Origin: Scatophagus argus
Lineage: Eukaryota; Chordata; Actinopteri; Scatophagidae
Length of the DNA stretch: 64,000 bases
Reading direction: 5' to 3'
Assembly: GCF_020382885.2 (NCBI RefSeq)
Contig: NC_058502.1
Span: forward strand, 9,371,501-9,435,500
This document shows, piece after piece, positions 1-30,956 of this stretch (position 1 is the stretch's first letter; each line of letters starts with the position of its first letter). A model generated the notes under the pieces. It ran no database searches, was not told the origin of the DNA, and saw nothing but the letters and a program-made list of their open reading frames with translations. Made by a program: the position numbers and the translations under genes.

Positions 1-203
1 CTTCTCAGCTCAGCCAATTACAGTCGGGCCCCCGCGACTGTTGCCTGTCTCATTTGACGCTGCACTGGTTGGCTTTGATGTCTCTATCAACACGAAAGAG
101 CCAGAGACCGAGTCTTAATAGAGCAGAAGGGGATTATGTGACTGCCTGCCTCTGGGGGTGGAACAATTTTTTTAAAAATATATATGTTTAATTCATACTT
201 TAC
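1..203. other. sequence downstream of pten, no gene seen
   Basis: This short edge lies beyond the most distal candidate poly(A) signal of pten. It holds no convincing exon or repeat. It could still be pten 3' UTR if a more distal polyadenylation site exists outside the window. Confidence 0.4.
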
Positions 204-2253
204 TTTATTATCAGGAGACTGGTCCACGCTTTAGCCAGGGTCTTGCCACTCTGCTCTCCTATCACAGGGACATGGTAGTTAATCCTGTTACTTTTTCATT
301 TGGGGAGTCACACAAGCCTGCAAGCAGAGCAAGCTGGTCTACCCGAGGCCTCGCACTCCTCCCTCCAGGGCCAGAGCCTTTCCTTCCTCTGCTCATTTCG
401 TGTAGAGAAACGCCTTCATTAACCAGCAGCAACTCTGCATGCTACACTGATGCTTTGGTATGAGCTCAGGCTGCTTTTTTGGCTCATAAATGTTACGTTT
501 TCTTTTTTAATTTTTATCAGAGTTCAAGTGTCAATTTGCTTTGAAATCAGTTCAGGAAATGGACTGTTACTTGGCAGAAATATCAAAACAATTCTCCATC
601 TCATCTATTCAGAAACCACAGAAGTGAAAGCTCAGTCGTGTGAACTACAATTAGCAGTTAAGTTTGAACGAACACTATTGCTGTGCCTCGTCCACTGAAT
701 ACTCACATTAATTTAGACGCTCTGGTCTTATGTTGAGTTAGTTATTTGTTTGAAGTGGGCTCTTTGCCCTCAGTTGAACTTTAATAATAATCCTTCCATC
801 ACTTCCCTACCTCAGGTCCTAACCGCTATTTGCAGCACTGACCTTTAAAGCAGGAAGTTACTGTTAACACAGTTCTACCAGCTGCAACGACGACAACCTG
901 CTTCACAACATTTTTCTCATGAAGCACAGCGCTTGGGCGCATTTGCCTTCCCATCTCACGACACATGCTCCACCACACAAGTTTAGGCTACAGGGACTGT
1001 GTGCGCCGTCACTTAAAATTACGGCTTCAGTTGACAGCAGTGATGTCAAGTTTTAAGGCCGCACTGGCGTCAGAGTTTGACGACAATTGCATATTATAAA
1101 AATTCCACTTTCTTTCTTCATGATTTTCATTAACTTAACAGTGGAGGGAGAATATTACATAAACCTCTGCTGTAATTTTCTGAGCATGACTCAAAGCACT
1201 GGGGAACCCCATGCAGAAGACACATCTCAAAGCTGTTTTCTTTTTAAGAAAAGACAACATTGCATACATTTATTAGGGATGGACGCCAATTCCAATACAT
1301 GCAAATCACCATTGTCCTTTAAATGTAGTGTTGACATTATTGCAAACACTTGTCTCCCTGCTGTTTTGTGTATTATATTTTTATTATCTTAGGATAAAAA
1401 AAAACATTAACAATTACATGGGATGCCTTGTTCTGCATAATTTAACGTATACACAGTGGGAACAGGAATGGCAATGCTTTAGACATCATCACAGCCTCTT
1501 CATAACCCCACCCACCCCCAACCCACTGCCCGCATGCAGTTTGCACTGCACAAAGACCAAAAGTCACGTGAGACAGCCTGCAAAGAGAGCACAAGAAGCA
1601 TTCACAGTAAAGGAGGATAGAAAGGAGGATAGGATGGAAGGGAGGGAGAGTAAAAGATGAGAGGAGAATGGGGGAGGAGGAGAAGAGAGGGAGTGAAACA
1701 AAGTGACTGCAGCACTGGCCTTGGTTTAGACAGGAGAAGGAGCAGCATAGTCCTAGTATATCAGTCTAACTCTTCTCCCACACTTCAACTCCCGTCTCCT
1801 GATTGTGGTACTCTTTCCATTGTCTTTGACACAAACAAAAATTTGTTATATATGCGGGGATTGTGTGTGTTTTATCTCATTTTTATATATACATACATAC
1901 ATATATATAATAGATATATATATGTATATATGTATAGCTACAGCACCTTTTCCCATGGGGCAACAGTGTCAATACCTCGCACATGGTACATGGCTGTGCC
2001 AGAGAGAGAGAGAGAGAGAAAAAGAACCCTACAAAAACAAAAAACAAAAAAAACAAAAAAACAAAGAAAAGAAAAAATATATTGGTCAGGATATTTATCT
2101 TTTTTTTTTTTCCCTAAAATTGGCATTTGACATGATGATATTCTATTGCCGTCTTGGGGAGGGAAGGGACAAAGGTTCTTCTTTTGAGTTTATATTCAAG
2201 TTTTCTCCTTTTTTTCTGGTGTATAATTTCTTCTTTTCCTGTTTAAAAAGAGT
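204..2253 (-). other. pten: pten 3' UTR (extent inferred)
   Basis: Non-coding sequence following the pten stop codon. Reverse-strand AATAAA hexamers are at 204-209, 1269-1274 and 1380-1385, so more than one 3' end is plausible; the distal one gives a UTR of about 2 kb. Long PTEN 3' UTRs are usual in vertebrates and are targets of many microRNAs, but I did not map sites. A TA-rich microsatellite and a short AG run lie inside. Open frames on both strands across this stretch are low-complexity and look like chance. Confidence 0.55.
1866..1935. repeat. TA-rich microsatellite in pten 3' UTR
   Basis: Imperfect run of TA and CATA units with several tatata and tgtata blocks. A separate pure AG dinucleotide run lies at about 2000-2019. 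Both fall in the inferred 3' UTR. Confidence 0.75.
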
Positions 2254-11349
<9,096 letters not shown>

Positions 11350-11363
11350 TCAGCAGAGACGTG

Positions 11364-11609
11364 CTAGCCAGCAGAGCTAGCAGTGGCTGTCGGTAGGATT
11401 AGAAAGGCTTCCTCTGGATCATAAAGACGGGCCTCGCTCTGCTCCTCCGTGCAGGCCCGACTTTCCCAATCCTGCAATTCGTCTTGCAAACACCCCCGAA
11501 TAAAATACATGCAGTTGTCCTCAGAAAAACCTTCAGATGCCAGACAAGGTCCAAACTGATGACTCAATCGCAGCCGCCGCGATTGACAGCGAGAGGATAG
11601 AGAACTCAC
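11364..11609 (-). CDS. upstream ORF (81 codons) in pten leader, unknown product
   Basis: ATG-initiated frame that ends 149 nt before the pten start codon and is in a different frame from it. The predicted peptide is acidic in its middle (EEQSEARLYDPEEAF) and is not low complexity. I recognise no family. It would act as a translational uORF if the pten transcript starts upstream of 11609. It could equally be a chance ORF in GC-richer leader sequence. Confidence 0.3.
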   Translation of the reverse strand: MSSLSSRCQSRRLRLSHQFGPCLASEGFSEDNCMYFIRGCLQDELQDWESRACTEEQSEARLYDPEEAFLILPTATASSAG

Positions 11610-11642
11610 CGGTTCTGAAACCCGTATCCAGCCACTCAGACG

Positions 11643-11692
11643 TAGCTAGCTCGCTAGCTAACTAGCTAGCTAGCTAGCACAGCTAGCTAGCA
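11643..11692. repeat. palindromic TAGC/GCTA tetranucleotide array
   Basis: Degenerate tandem of TAGC units, self-complementary at each register, just upstream of the pten leader ORF. A shorter copy of the same motif lies at about 38424-38446 near the putative sgms1 first exon. Confidence 0.8.
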
Positions 11693-11960
11693 ACAATAGC
11701 TATTGCTACCTCCTTTTTCGATCAAAAAGCCTCCTAACGGATCAACATTGTCATCGACTGATTGCCAAGAGCATATCTGAAAAAAAGTGACAGGCTCCAC
11801 CTTAAATGTATATAGACTATACAATGATCAGAAATCTGCACAGATTGGTTTGACAGATACGTCCCGGGGAATCATCTTCTTTTCTCGTTCCTCTCGCTCC
11901 AGCTGAACTCTCAGGCTCCCATCATGGCCTCCACCGACGGAAAAAAAGAAGGTAGAGCAG

Positions 11961-14258
11961 GCTGGGATTTTAGAACAAATATCCTACCGCGGTCACTATA
12001 TAGTTCCACTGTTTAATTTAAACCGACAGCTGTAGTATTAAATAATATCGTTTAAACGATTGATATTATATTCCAACGAACAACTACTGACATATATAAT
12101 TGTTTTAACGCCATTAAGTGCAACAATCGAGTTATATTGGGCATCTGGCGGAAGGATAAAAAGAGTCCGCGTGCGACGCTCCCTTCTGTCAAAGTGATCA
12201 CGTGTGGCTGTAATTAGGGAAGTTTCCAACATAATGTCACTTTTCGCGGCTTAAACCGTTATTTCAGCCTATAAGAAACATATTCCAGTGATCTAACAAT
12301 CCATAAGACGTGTACTAATTTACAATGGAACGTTAATGTACTTTTTAGCACCTTCATTGCGTTCTTCTTCCAATCTCCTCCCATTAATCCTAAATTATCT
12401 CAACGTTGTTAATTGTATGAGCGAAAGACATCGACCATACACAGTATACACCATACAACGCACACTATGACAAACATACGCATAACGTGAAAGTTACATT
12501 CATAGTATAGACTATTATTATTGTTGTTTTTAATATTATTATCATCATTCTTGTAAGTAATCAAAATTTTGATGATAAGGATGGAACCAAATGATTTATC
12601 AAAAGGCTTGTAGACCTAAAAGGTCAGGCTTTTGACCAGACCTGAAGTATTAGCCAATTAATCAATTAGTGGATATACGCTGAATTAAGTTTCAACTTTT
12701 CTTCTTCTTTTAAGTGCCAAAAAGTTAGTGGCTCCAACCATTCAAACTTAAATATTCACTGGCCTTATTATTACTTTATGAATGCAAATCGAATGTCTTC
12801 ATTTGTTTGACTGTTTGACTGAAACAATAAGGAATGTGATTATCTCTGCTCGGACCCTGGGAAATTGTAATGAGAATTTCCTCAAATTTTCGGACATGTT
12901 ACAGACCGATTCATTCATTTATTGATGTAGCACAGCCAAGATGCATTCCCACCACAGCAGCAAAAATGATTGAATGTGACTATTTGCTGTCTTTCAGAAA
13001 AATGTCTTTGGAGGCACGGTTCATTATCGACAGCGTCAGGCACAGAATGACAGGAGCTTCACATCTATAACTTAACTCATGTCCTTGCAATATGACTGTG
13101 CAAATCATTCCAGACAAGAAATACCTGTGATAATTAATCAACGTTTTAATATTGAAATAAGCAGCTGTGCACATTAACCTTTATGCCTGTGCTTAACTCT
13201 TGTGTGGTCCAGTAGTACATAACAGTACATAACATTTTGGGTTGTTAAAGTAGAGTTAGGCTCTATTAAGAAACATTTGGTCTCAAGACAGGAGACACCA
13301 GTCGCCATCCTGGTCATTTCTCAGTGACATGACATGCTGGATGTACAGTAGTTGGAGATTTTATGTAAGTACTGAGGGTGCAGTTCAGCAGATTTAAATG
13401 GGGTTACCTGGAACATTGCAGATTAAATGATCTGATCCCATGTGAGGCTAATTAGGAATCTGCCTCTTACAGGGGGACACTGGCTCTCTTCATTGAAGAA
13501 GACTCATAGTAATGTAAGCCCTTACAGCTTAATGAGTGGCAAAATTAATCAGTCCATCAAGTTCAGTCAACCATCTCTTATGTGTAATTTGAAAGCGTAT
13601 CAGAATCTCCTTAATCTGTTATAAGCGATCACGCGAGCAAAGCCAATCCATAGCCAAACCCAGTGCTGTTTAATGCAAACACATGCACACAACACATTAG
13701 AACATTTTAAATAACATCTCCACTGTTGACCTTGACTGTTGCTCATTCAGTTCACTCTTTATTTAAAACAAAATTAAACCGCTTATGGACAAAAGGTAGA
13801 AAAACAGGATTAATTTTTGGTCTGGTCTCATTCAGTGTCATCATAATGAGTGCATTTATCACGCATACGGCCTGTAAGGGAGACCCAATGTGACTATGCC
13901 ATTTTTACATGCATTTACAGTAGTTTATTGTTCTGTTATTTTTGTATTTGCCTGCACCAGGTCTTGCCAGCAGGTGGCAGCATTGCACTTTCAGCTTTTT
14001 AGCTCCAGGATACCAAGTCGATTTAGACCTCTAACCATCAATTGATGCAACTGCACCTTTTACAGGCGGAAGTCACTTTAAGCTATGTTGCATACCCAGT
14101 GGCCCTGAGATGACGTGAGGTGTCACTGAAAAGAAAACATGTCAGTACATGACATAAAAGGACACAATATCTTAGGTTAGGTGGTCACACAATTATTCAT
14201 AACAACAAATAAGCTCCTTCATTACTGCATTTGACATACTTCTTCTTCCCAAAAGGTC
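11961..14258. other. intergenic region between pten and papss2
   Basis: About 2.3 kb separating the pten 5' end from the papss2 3' end. It is AT-rich with no recognisable exon, RNA gene or transposon. Human ATAD1, which lies between PAPSS2 and PTEN, has no recognisable exon here on either strand. Confidence 0.7.
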
Positions 14259-14924
14259 TTTATTACATGAATGCACATGCCCACTTTATAAAATCGCACA
14301 AATCTCAGACATTTCAGGCAAATGCCAACAAGAAATGTAAACAATTGCTGTTATACAATGTTGACATTTGAGAGAAAGGCACTCTCACATTATTAAAAAC
14401 ATCTTATGTTCTATCTCACACTAATGTGAAACATTAACAAGATGAATTAATCAGCATCTTCACAACAAATAGGCACAGTAGGTAGTGATAAAACTTTCAT
14501 TCAAGTCATACAAATAACTTGACAATGATATATTTGCCTTAAAATAATGTCATGCATCCTTCAAAAGTGATTTCCCTGACTTGATATGTGCTCCTAAACT
14601 TTAAAAATAAAAATAAAAAGAATCTCAAATTACTATTAATTTATTACAATACATAGCTTAAGTTAATATGCATATAAACATACATAGGATTTATAAATCA
14701 CATAGTTTTATCAGAATGTAAAAATGTAATGATTTAACTTCTTCAGACATTTTGATTTGGTGATGACTTGTATAAAACCCACCCCTGATATAATGACTCA
14801 TTATTTATAGCAAACTAAATTCATTACTCTAAATGCATAAAACAAGACTGGATCTAAAATAGCCCCCTTAAGAACCCACTGTTTTATAGCATGCTGTTAA
14901 CTGGTGAGCTGAGCACTTTGTTGA
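14259..14924 (-). other. papss2: papss2 3' UTR (extent inferred)
   Basis: Follows the papss2 TAA stop. Reverse-strand AATAAA hexamers occur at 14259-14264 and 14640-14645; the distal one gives a UTR of about 0.67 kb. The sequence is strongly AT-rich. Confidence 0.5.
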
Positions 14925-24756
<9,832 letters not shown>

Positions 24757-25704
24757 TTCGCTGAACACCGGGCGCGGACACACGGAGGCCTTGATGCTGG
24801 CGCAGGAGGGGGACGAGTCTGTCGCTCTGCTCGAGTTGTAACCTCCAAACTTTTGGCTACGGTGATCGAAGAAGACAAGGAGCTTTTAAAAAGAGACTTC
24901 CAAGACACGTAGCAATCCTCTGGCCCGGCCTCCAGCCCTCCTCCTTCTACGGCGTCCACAAATCTGCATAATTTGCAGCGTAGCAGCCAATACTCAGGCA
25001 CAACGACACGACCAGGCCGAGCGCTGAGTGCAAACCGGCAGAACGGGGCTGGCTAGAGGTCTGGTATATTTACTTAAAGATCTTGTTAAATCCTAGCATA
25101 TAAATCCATTTACTCTAGAAAACAAGCAAATAAGGGTGGGTATATCGTATCCTTGTCCGTGAACATGGCACTCGGTTGAAGGTAAATCATTGTCCGGCTG
25201 AGATTAAACATCAACCACTGAAAGAGAATAAATGCACAACTAGATCATTTTTATTGAATTGGACTGAATTGATCATACGTGGAAGAAGACCTGAACTGTC
25301 TGCCTCTTATGACCCACTAGAAGTATGTGGCAGTTTATGTGCAGACTGTGCAGAGACTCTGCCCTCTAGCCTGTATGTTATTATTATTTTGCTGCGTTCA
25401 AGATGTTGCTGGGTGTCAAAATTCTGGAGAAAGACTGTTGAGTCTCAGTCCAAGATGGTCAATAATAATGAACTTTTGGGTTGATTTGACAACCTGGGAA
25501 TGATGAATTGACAGCCAACTATCTCTCTCCAGAATCATTCAGCGGTGTTGTTACAAAAGCAACAAGGGACAGGTCCTGCACAGTGTGCCTTTGAAGTTTC
25601 AAAGCAGAAATACTTGGGCCCTGTGACTAATACATGATTCGAAGCAGAGTTTTACTGTTGTTGCTTGAGATGGGACTAGTCTGAACTACTTTACATATTG
25701 CAAC
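24757..25704 (-). promoter_or_regulatory. papss2: papss2 5' leader and upstream flank
   Basis: Sequence immediately upstream of the papss2 ATG, moderately GC-rich to about 25050 and then AT-rich. It presumably contains the transcription start. No core promoter motif was identified with confidence. Confidence 0.4.
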
Positions 25705-25798
25705 ACGCAACATGCAGTGAAACACACAGGAGCAGTGGGCTGCATCAAGCACCTGGGGAGCATATATTGGTTGGGTTAAGTGCCTTGCTCAAGGGCAC

Positions 25799-25799
<1 letters not shown>
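25705..25799 (-). repeat. dispersed tRNA-SINE-like repeat fragment (copy A)
   Basis: Shares an almost unbroken block with 45024-45122, including the segments around 25707-25743 and 25774-25799 (ttaagtgccttgctcaaggg). It breaks into a microsatellite where copy B continues into a tRNA B-box-like sequence. Orientation is inferred from copy B. Confidence 0.65.
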
Positions 25800-25857
<58 letters not shown>

Positions 25858-25860
25858 TAT
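25798..25860. repeat. compound (AT)n(AG)n microsatellite
   Basis: A pure AT run to about 25824 is followed by a pure AG run to 25854 and a short AT tail. It sits exactly at the broken edge of the SINE-like fragment. Confidence 0.95.
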
Positions 25861-26235
25861 ACAGTTAGCTGGTTTGGTGAAGTGGGTCCGATCCCATCTA
25901 GGGGTCGGGTCCCTCCAAAGGGTCACCAAATAAATCTGAGGTGTCATGAGATGATCATTGGAAGAGGAAAGAAAAAGAAGTTCTGACACAAAATGTGTTT
26001 TCAGTTTTTTGGTGTTTTTTTTTTTTTTTTTTTGACTTTTCTCTCATCTTTGACTTTGTGAAATATTGTATTGTGTTACATCTTTGGGCTTCATATGAAT
26101 TAAAGAAACCACAGAGGATAAGTCCAGAAGGGAAAAACTTTCCTTTGATGGAACCGAAAACAATTAATTGACAACCGCAAACTGAGACACTACTGTGGTC
26201 TGAGCAGAAATAATCATTAACTGGACTCAGCACAC
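25861..26235. repeat. probable dispersed teleost repeat
   Basis: The sequence (gggtcgggtccctccaaagg, then the ggtgtcatgagatgatcatt area, a poly-T run and a tail near cattaactggactcag) resembles a repeat I recall from many fish genomes. No second copy lies in this window, so the call rests on recall only. Confidence 0.3.
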
Positions 26236-26339
26236 CAGCGGGTTAAAGCAATTACCAAGCAGACAGGGCTGCAAGAAACTCAACATGCTTCTGTTCAGAT
26301 CTGAACATCAGCAACATGTTTCCTGTGCTGTGATCTTTT

Positions 26340-26643
26340 ATTTCACTACCAGAGTGTAAAAACACTATTAGGCCTGTAAAAGTAAGACTAAACTAAGTAT
26401 TAGCATCAAAATGTACTTAAAGTACCAAAATTAAAAGTACTCATTGTGAATTTCCCTATTGTGGGACAATAAAGGAAATCTTATCTTATGCAGACAGGGT
26501 TATCTCAGACAAATTGACATTATATTATTTGATTATAATTATTCACACATTAATATGCTCATTACTTAAATGTTGCAGCTGGTAAAGGTGAAGATAATTT
26601 TAGTACTTGAGTGAATGTACTTAGTTACTTCCACCGCTGGCAA
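26340..26643. repeat. probable dispersed repeat of the aagtact/tgtacttaag type
   Basis: Rich in variants of agtacttgagt and aatgtacttag and ending in ttacttccaccgctgg, a consensus familiar from teleost repeats. An internal piece (gaatttccctattgtgggac near 26450) resembles 45645-45665 (acttccccactatgggac). A related fragment lies at 31585-31690. Confidence 0.45.
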
Positions 26644-27128
26644 ATACTCAAAAGACTATAAGAAGCTATAATATTATAGGGATTGATTTAGGGAAATGAA
26701 TGAAACAGGTTGTTTGTCTTAATGTAGAACTATTCAGCTGTTATACTTTCCTACTTTTGATTCAGACCTACTGTAGGGTGTACAGGATGTCCATATGTAA
26801 CAAAACATGAGAAAAATGTGTACACAGCAAAAATACATTGTTTAATTCCTATTCTACTGTGTGCAAACATTCCAAAAAATGCAAATAAGCAATACAGAAA
26901 TAGTAATACTGTAATGAAGGCACCCCGTCTGACTATTCTCAGGTATAAGACAAAGGCAGTGAAAAACACTAAAAATGCTAAATGCTAAAAATCACAGCTC
27001 TTGGGTTACACCAGGGAAGCATTCAGGCTAAGATGTTTGCATGAGGACCACAATTTTCACTCCATCTGGCAAATCAGAATCAATAAAGCCACTTCAGTGC
27101 CTTATTTTCCAGAATTTACCATCTCTGC
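26644..27128 (-). other. 3' flank of minpp1 copy 1
   Basis: AT-rich sequence after the stop codon of the leftmost minpp1 copy. It probably includes its 3' UTR. No unambiguous reverse-strand AATAAA close to the stop was settled on. Confidence 0.4.
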
Positions 27129-30100
27129 CTAAACCTCAGCAGGATGCTTAAACAACTGACACTCAGTCTCAAAGTCACAGCCTTGGAGCAGTTCCCTGTA
27201 GTTCTCTTTGACGTCCTCATAGAGCGGCATGTAGCTTCCCCGGTCAATCAAACCGGGAAAAGTCACAGGCTTTTCATTGAGCAGCGGCTGCAGTCTCAGG
27301 TCTCCTCCCCCACAGTCGTACAACACCAGGAGAAAGTTAGCTGCGTAGGGTAACATGCGGCTGGTGCGGAAGGAGCGCTGGGTCTGTGTGGCGTAGTTGG
27401 TGGATGTCGGGACATTGCTGTCCTTGAAGAAGCCCAGGAGGGTAAGCAGAGGCAGGATGGTCTCTGCATGGCCAATCTGGACTGTCACAGTCTCACTCAC
27501 CTTCTGGCCTGACCTGACATATAAGAAAAATAAACATGTGGTTATTTTCAGCCTATATTTTGCAAGGCATGAGAAAAAAAGTATAAAAAATGTCCACTTG
27601 AGTTAATTAACCAATCAATTGATGGACACTTATACTCACTTGTTCTCGCTGGCTGCTTTGTCCAGTCGACTGAACACATCATGGAAGAGGATGCAGCTCG
27701 ACTTGCTGTTAATATCGTAACCATAGCCTCTTTTCCAGAACTGCTTTAGGTCATTTGCGTACTCCATTACCTGTTGAACCAGAACCGGTAAATTTTCACT
27801 TGTTTGCATGCGAGGTGGGGCTAGAAAAACTGTAATCTGTCTTGGTCTTTAGGCACACAAGGCTACACGAGTGTTAGTTCATCTTGGAACACGAGACACA
27901 AAACAGTCTCTGCGTCATGAATGGCGTCAGACAGCTTCTCGACGAATCAATACTGCGGCAATGCAGAGAAAGCATTACATTTACTACTACGGTGCAAGTC
28001 TTTCTTTCCCTGGGCTTTTTAAATATTTGTTCACTTTCACTTTTATTTAACAGAGACAATACAGATTACATCGGAATAGGTAATATAACAGACCGGGCAG
28101 GCCCCTGTGCAGGATTAAGATGAACAAATTAATCAAACATGACCACAAACTGATTTGAAGGTCTAAAATTGATGGTCCTGAAAGTTCTAACACAATTAGA
28201 CATTTATGCTAGTTTACTTATTCCTCTTTTGTTCTTTAAATCTTGCTATTTAGGGTTTACACTTCTTGCAAATTTGCCAGTTAATCATTTATTCAAAGTT
28301 TAAGCACATCACCTACTCTTGCCACTAAATAAATCATCACATGATTACTACAAGAGAAAAAAACACAACTTGGCCTGATATGGACATTTCAAGATAATGA
28401 AATTCAGGGTAGTTTTGACTGAAAATATTACATTTGTCCACATTCTGATAATTAATTAAGAATAATTTAAAACAAACACGTCACTATGTTGACCACTAAA
28501 CAATTACTCACACCCTTAAGATGAAATCCTAACTGTATACTTTCAAAAATGTATTAACATAGACATTTGATGACACTTGAACATAAAATCCACAACCGTT
28601 AAACAGCTGAGGCCTGTACCTGTGCATCGACCACATCGAAGAGCTGACACCAGGGAGAGTTCACAGTCTTGATGGCAAACTCATAAGCACACAAGTAAAA
28701 TGCAGCTTCGGCCATTTCTGGAGGAGAGAGGTTTGAGTACATGTTAATAATAAACAAATTAAATCAAACTGGCCAGGCAGAAATGAAAACGTGCACAGCT
28801 AAAACTCCATGGTGTGACGCAGTTAATTCTGAAACCTAAATACCATGGTGTATGCTGCTTTGTAACTGCACCGGTTAGAGGCCTGCGACGGTGCCGCAGG
28901 ACCAAAAATTAGTCAACATAGGCTACAGCTCATTCTACTGGTGCTTCAATAAATATTAATAAACAATACAAAGAATAAACAGCTCCACCTACTGTGCAAA
29001 CACTATATACATGACCAGTGGCATGTTCTGCATACTGACCCCCCAATACTGACTACTTTATCACTAATAATATTTAAGTGAATACTAATTTTTGTGTTTA
29101 TATTGTCATTAGTATATCTGAGTGGCTTTTCAAGCTGTAACACACCTTGAAGAGCTTTATTGGCTAACACTTCGTTTGAGGGGGCTGTAGTTTTCTGTCA
29201 TTTCCTGGAAAGGAAGTGATTCACTGGGAGGTTTAAGAGAATATTGTGTAATCTGGTGCTAATTGTTGAACACTGTAAAACGGGTACACTTTCAATAAAT
29301 CATTTCCAAGAAGCTGTCAGTGTAACCTTTTAGTTAGCACACAGTAGGCTTAGCCTGGGAATCAAACAAATCTGTGAGCTTGTGTTTACTTTGCTCTAGC
29401 AGATGCATCTGGTCACGCTCCCATTCAGACAGACATCCCTGCATCCTGGTTTGTGATGGCCTTCACTGTTTACCTAATATCAGACGGCTTTACTATGATG
29501 ACTAACAAAGGAGAGTCCCTGGTCCAGATTAGTGCTAACTGCTTGGAGGCTAACCTAACAGCATCCCAAAGCATTTTGCACTTCGCTGGTTGCTTTCCCT
29601 TTGAAAATTAACTGAGAGATTACATCAAAAATGTGAAATGGACTCGAGGTTACTCTGCTACTTGGCTACATTGCCCTTTGATATGCACCACCCTCAATCA
29701 TATGGCTTCACAGAGGGTGGTGAAAACTGCTCAGCATACCATCAGGAAGAAGGCAACCAAGAAGATCATCAAAAACTCCAGCCACTCCAGGCACAATCTA
29801 TCCTGTCTCGGTATTAAAACCATTGAGTTCTCAAGCTCATCATCACTTTCCTCTCACCTCACTGATACAGATGCACTACCCTCATTCCCACTTCTAAGTT
29901 TTATTAAGTTTTATTACCCTGTAACTTCTAATTTGGGTGTGTGTACATGTAAATGTATATGCTCCATGTAAATACAGCCGAGTTTTTCCTTTTCTCTCTT
30001 AATGTGAATACATACTTTGCTCTGCTTTATTGTTCAATTATATACTACTTTAAATGTCCGTTTTCCGTGTACTTTCTCCACCACTGACCATCTGTGATGA

Positions 30101-30956
30101 GACTGTACTGGACTCTGAGACGGTCTGCGATCTTCTCCTGGACTCTCCTCATCTCTGGTCCCTGCTTGAACTTGTCCATCTCTGACAGAGCAGAGGGGTT
30201 GTTATCGACTTCCTGTACAAACCTGGTGCACTGGTCAAAAAACCTCATCAGGGCATCATTCACTGCATGGTCAAACTCCTTATCTGGGTAGAAAAAAAAA
30301 CAAAACAGAAGGTTATATTGAAAATGCATGTACGTGGTAGCTCATAGTGACATCATGAGGGTCATACCTGTAATAGCCCACAGCTCTGTCAGTCCTGCCT
30401 TGAAGGACAGCGTGCTGTTGACACACCTGTGCTTTGAGCTGGTTATGAACTGGATGAATCCACCTCGGAGATTCTCCTCTGAAATCATTGTGGGGAACAG
30501 CTTTGACAGCCTGATGGCCAAATGCTTGTGATCCTCCACACCTTTTTGTGCCAGTCTGCCGTCCATGTCCTCAGTGTACCACATTTTCCACTGAGTCTGG
30601 ATTTCCCGCAGCCAACTGGCTTCTCCTGCGGCGCTGCTCTTGACCAACTCGTAAAACTTCCGCATCTTCTTGATGTTTTTGACCGTCGGGTACCTTGTGC
30701 CGTGTCTTATGATGGCAGTCAGATGGATTTCTCGACATTGTGTCGACGGAGGCTGCAAAATCGATGTGTTTACAGCAAGTATGTCGTCAATGAGATGCGG
30801 GTTCACCTCCTCGTACCTCCCTTTCGTGGTGAAATATTTGGCGATTGCCGGAATGTTTAGATTATCCCCTGGATTCACATCGTTACGGATACTGCAGAAG
30901 ATGCCGATTATGGTGGTGAAATGAACAACGGTGATTTTCCAAACACCGGTCGGCAT
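27129..30956 (-). CDS. minpp1: multiple inositol polyphosphate phosphatase, tandem copy 1, 5 exons
   Basis: Coding exons in transcript order: 30368-30956, 30089-30283, 28620-28717, 27640-27770, 27129-27513, all GT-AG, giving 465 aa (human 487). The family is a histidine acid phosphatase that removes phosphates from IP6, IP5 and 2,3-bisphosphoglycerate in the ER lumen or outside the cell. Seen here: a hydrophobic N-terminus fitting a signal peptide (about residues 8-22), the catalytic RHGTRYP (84-90), TSSKHRC, and the proton-donor motif GHAET with E355 (codon 27462-27464). The C-terminus is KHPAEV, with no KDEL-type ER-retention signal, unlike human SDEL. The N-linked site of the family in exon 2 reads N-P-S here, so it is probably not glycosylated. 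Large parts are almost identical to copy 2. The teleost a/b assignment is not made. Confidence 0.95.
27771..28619 (-). other. minpp1 copy 1 intron 3
   Basis: GT-AG intron of 849 bp, diverged from the corresponding intron of copy 2, with nothing recognised inside. Confidence 0.7.
28718..30088 (-). other. minpp1 copy 1 intron 2
   Basis: GT-AG intron of about 1.4 kb. No similarity to copy 2 intron 2 was evident. A plus-strand 112-codon open frame at 29633-29971 has no recognisable family. Confidence 0.7.

Noticed and set aside
29633-29971. 112-codon plus-strand open frame in minpp1 copy 1 intron 2
   Set aside because: No family resemblance and no counterpart in the second minpp1 copy.
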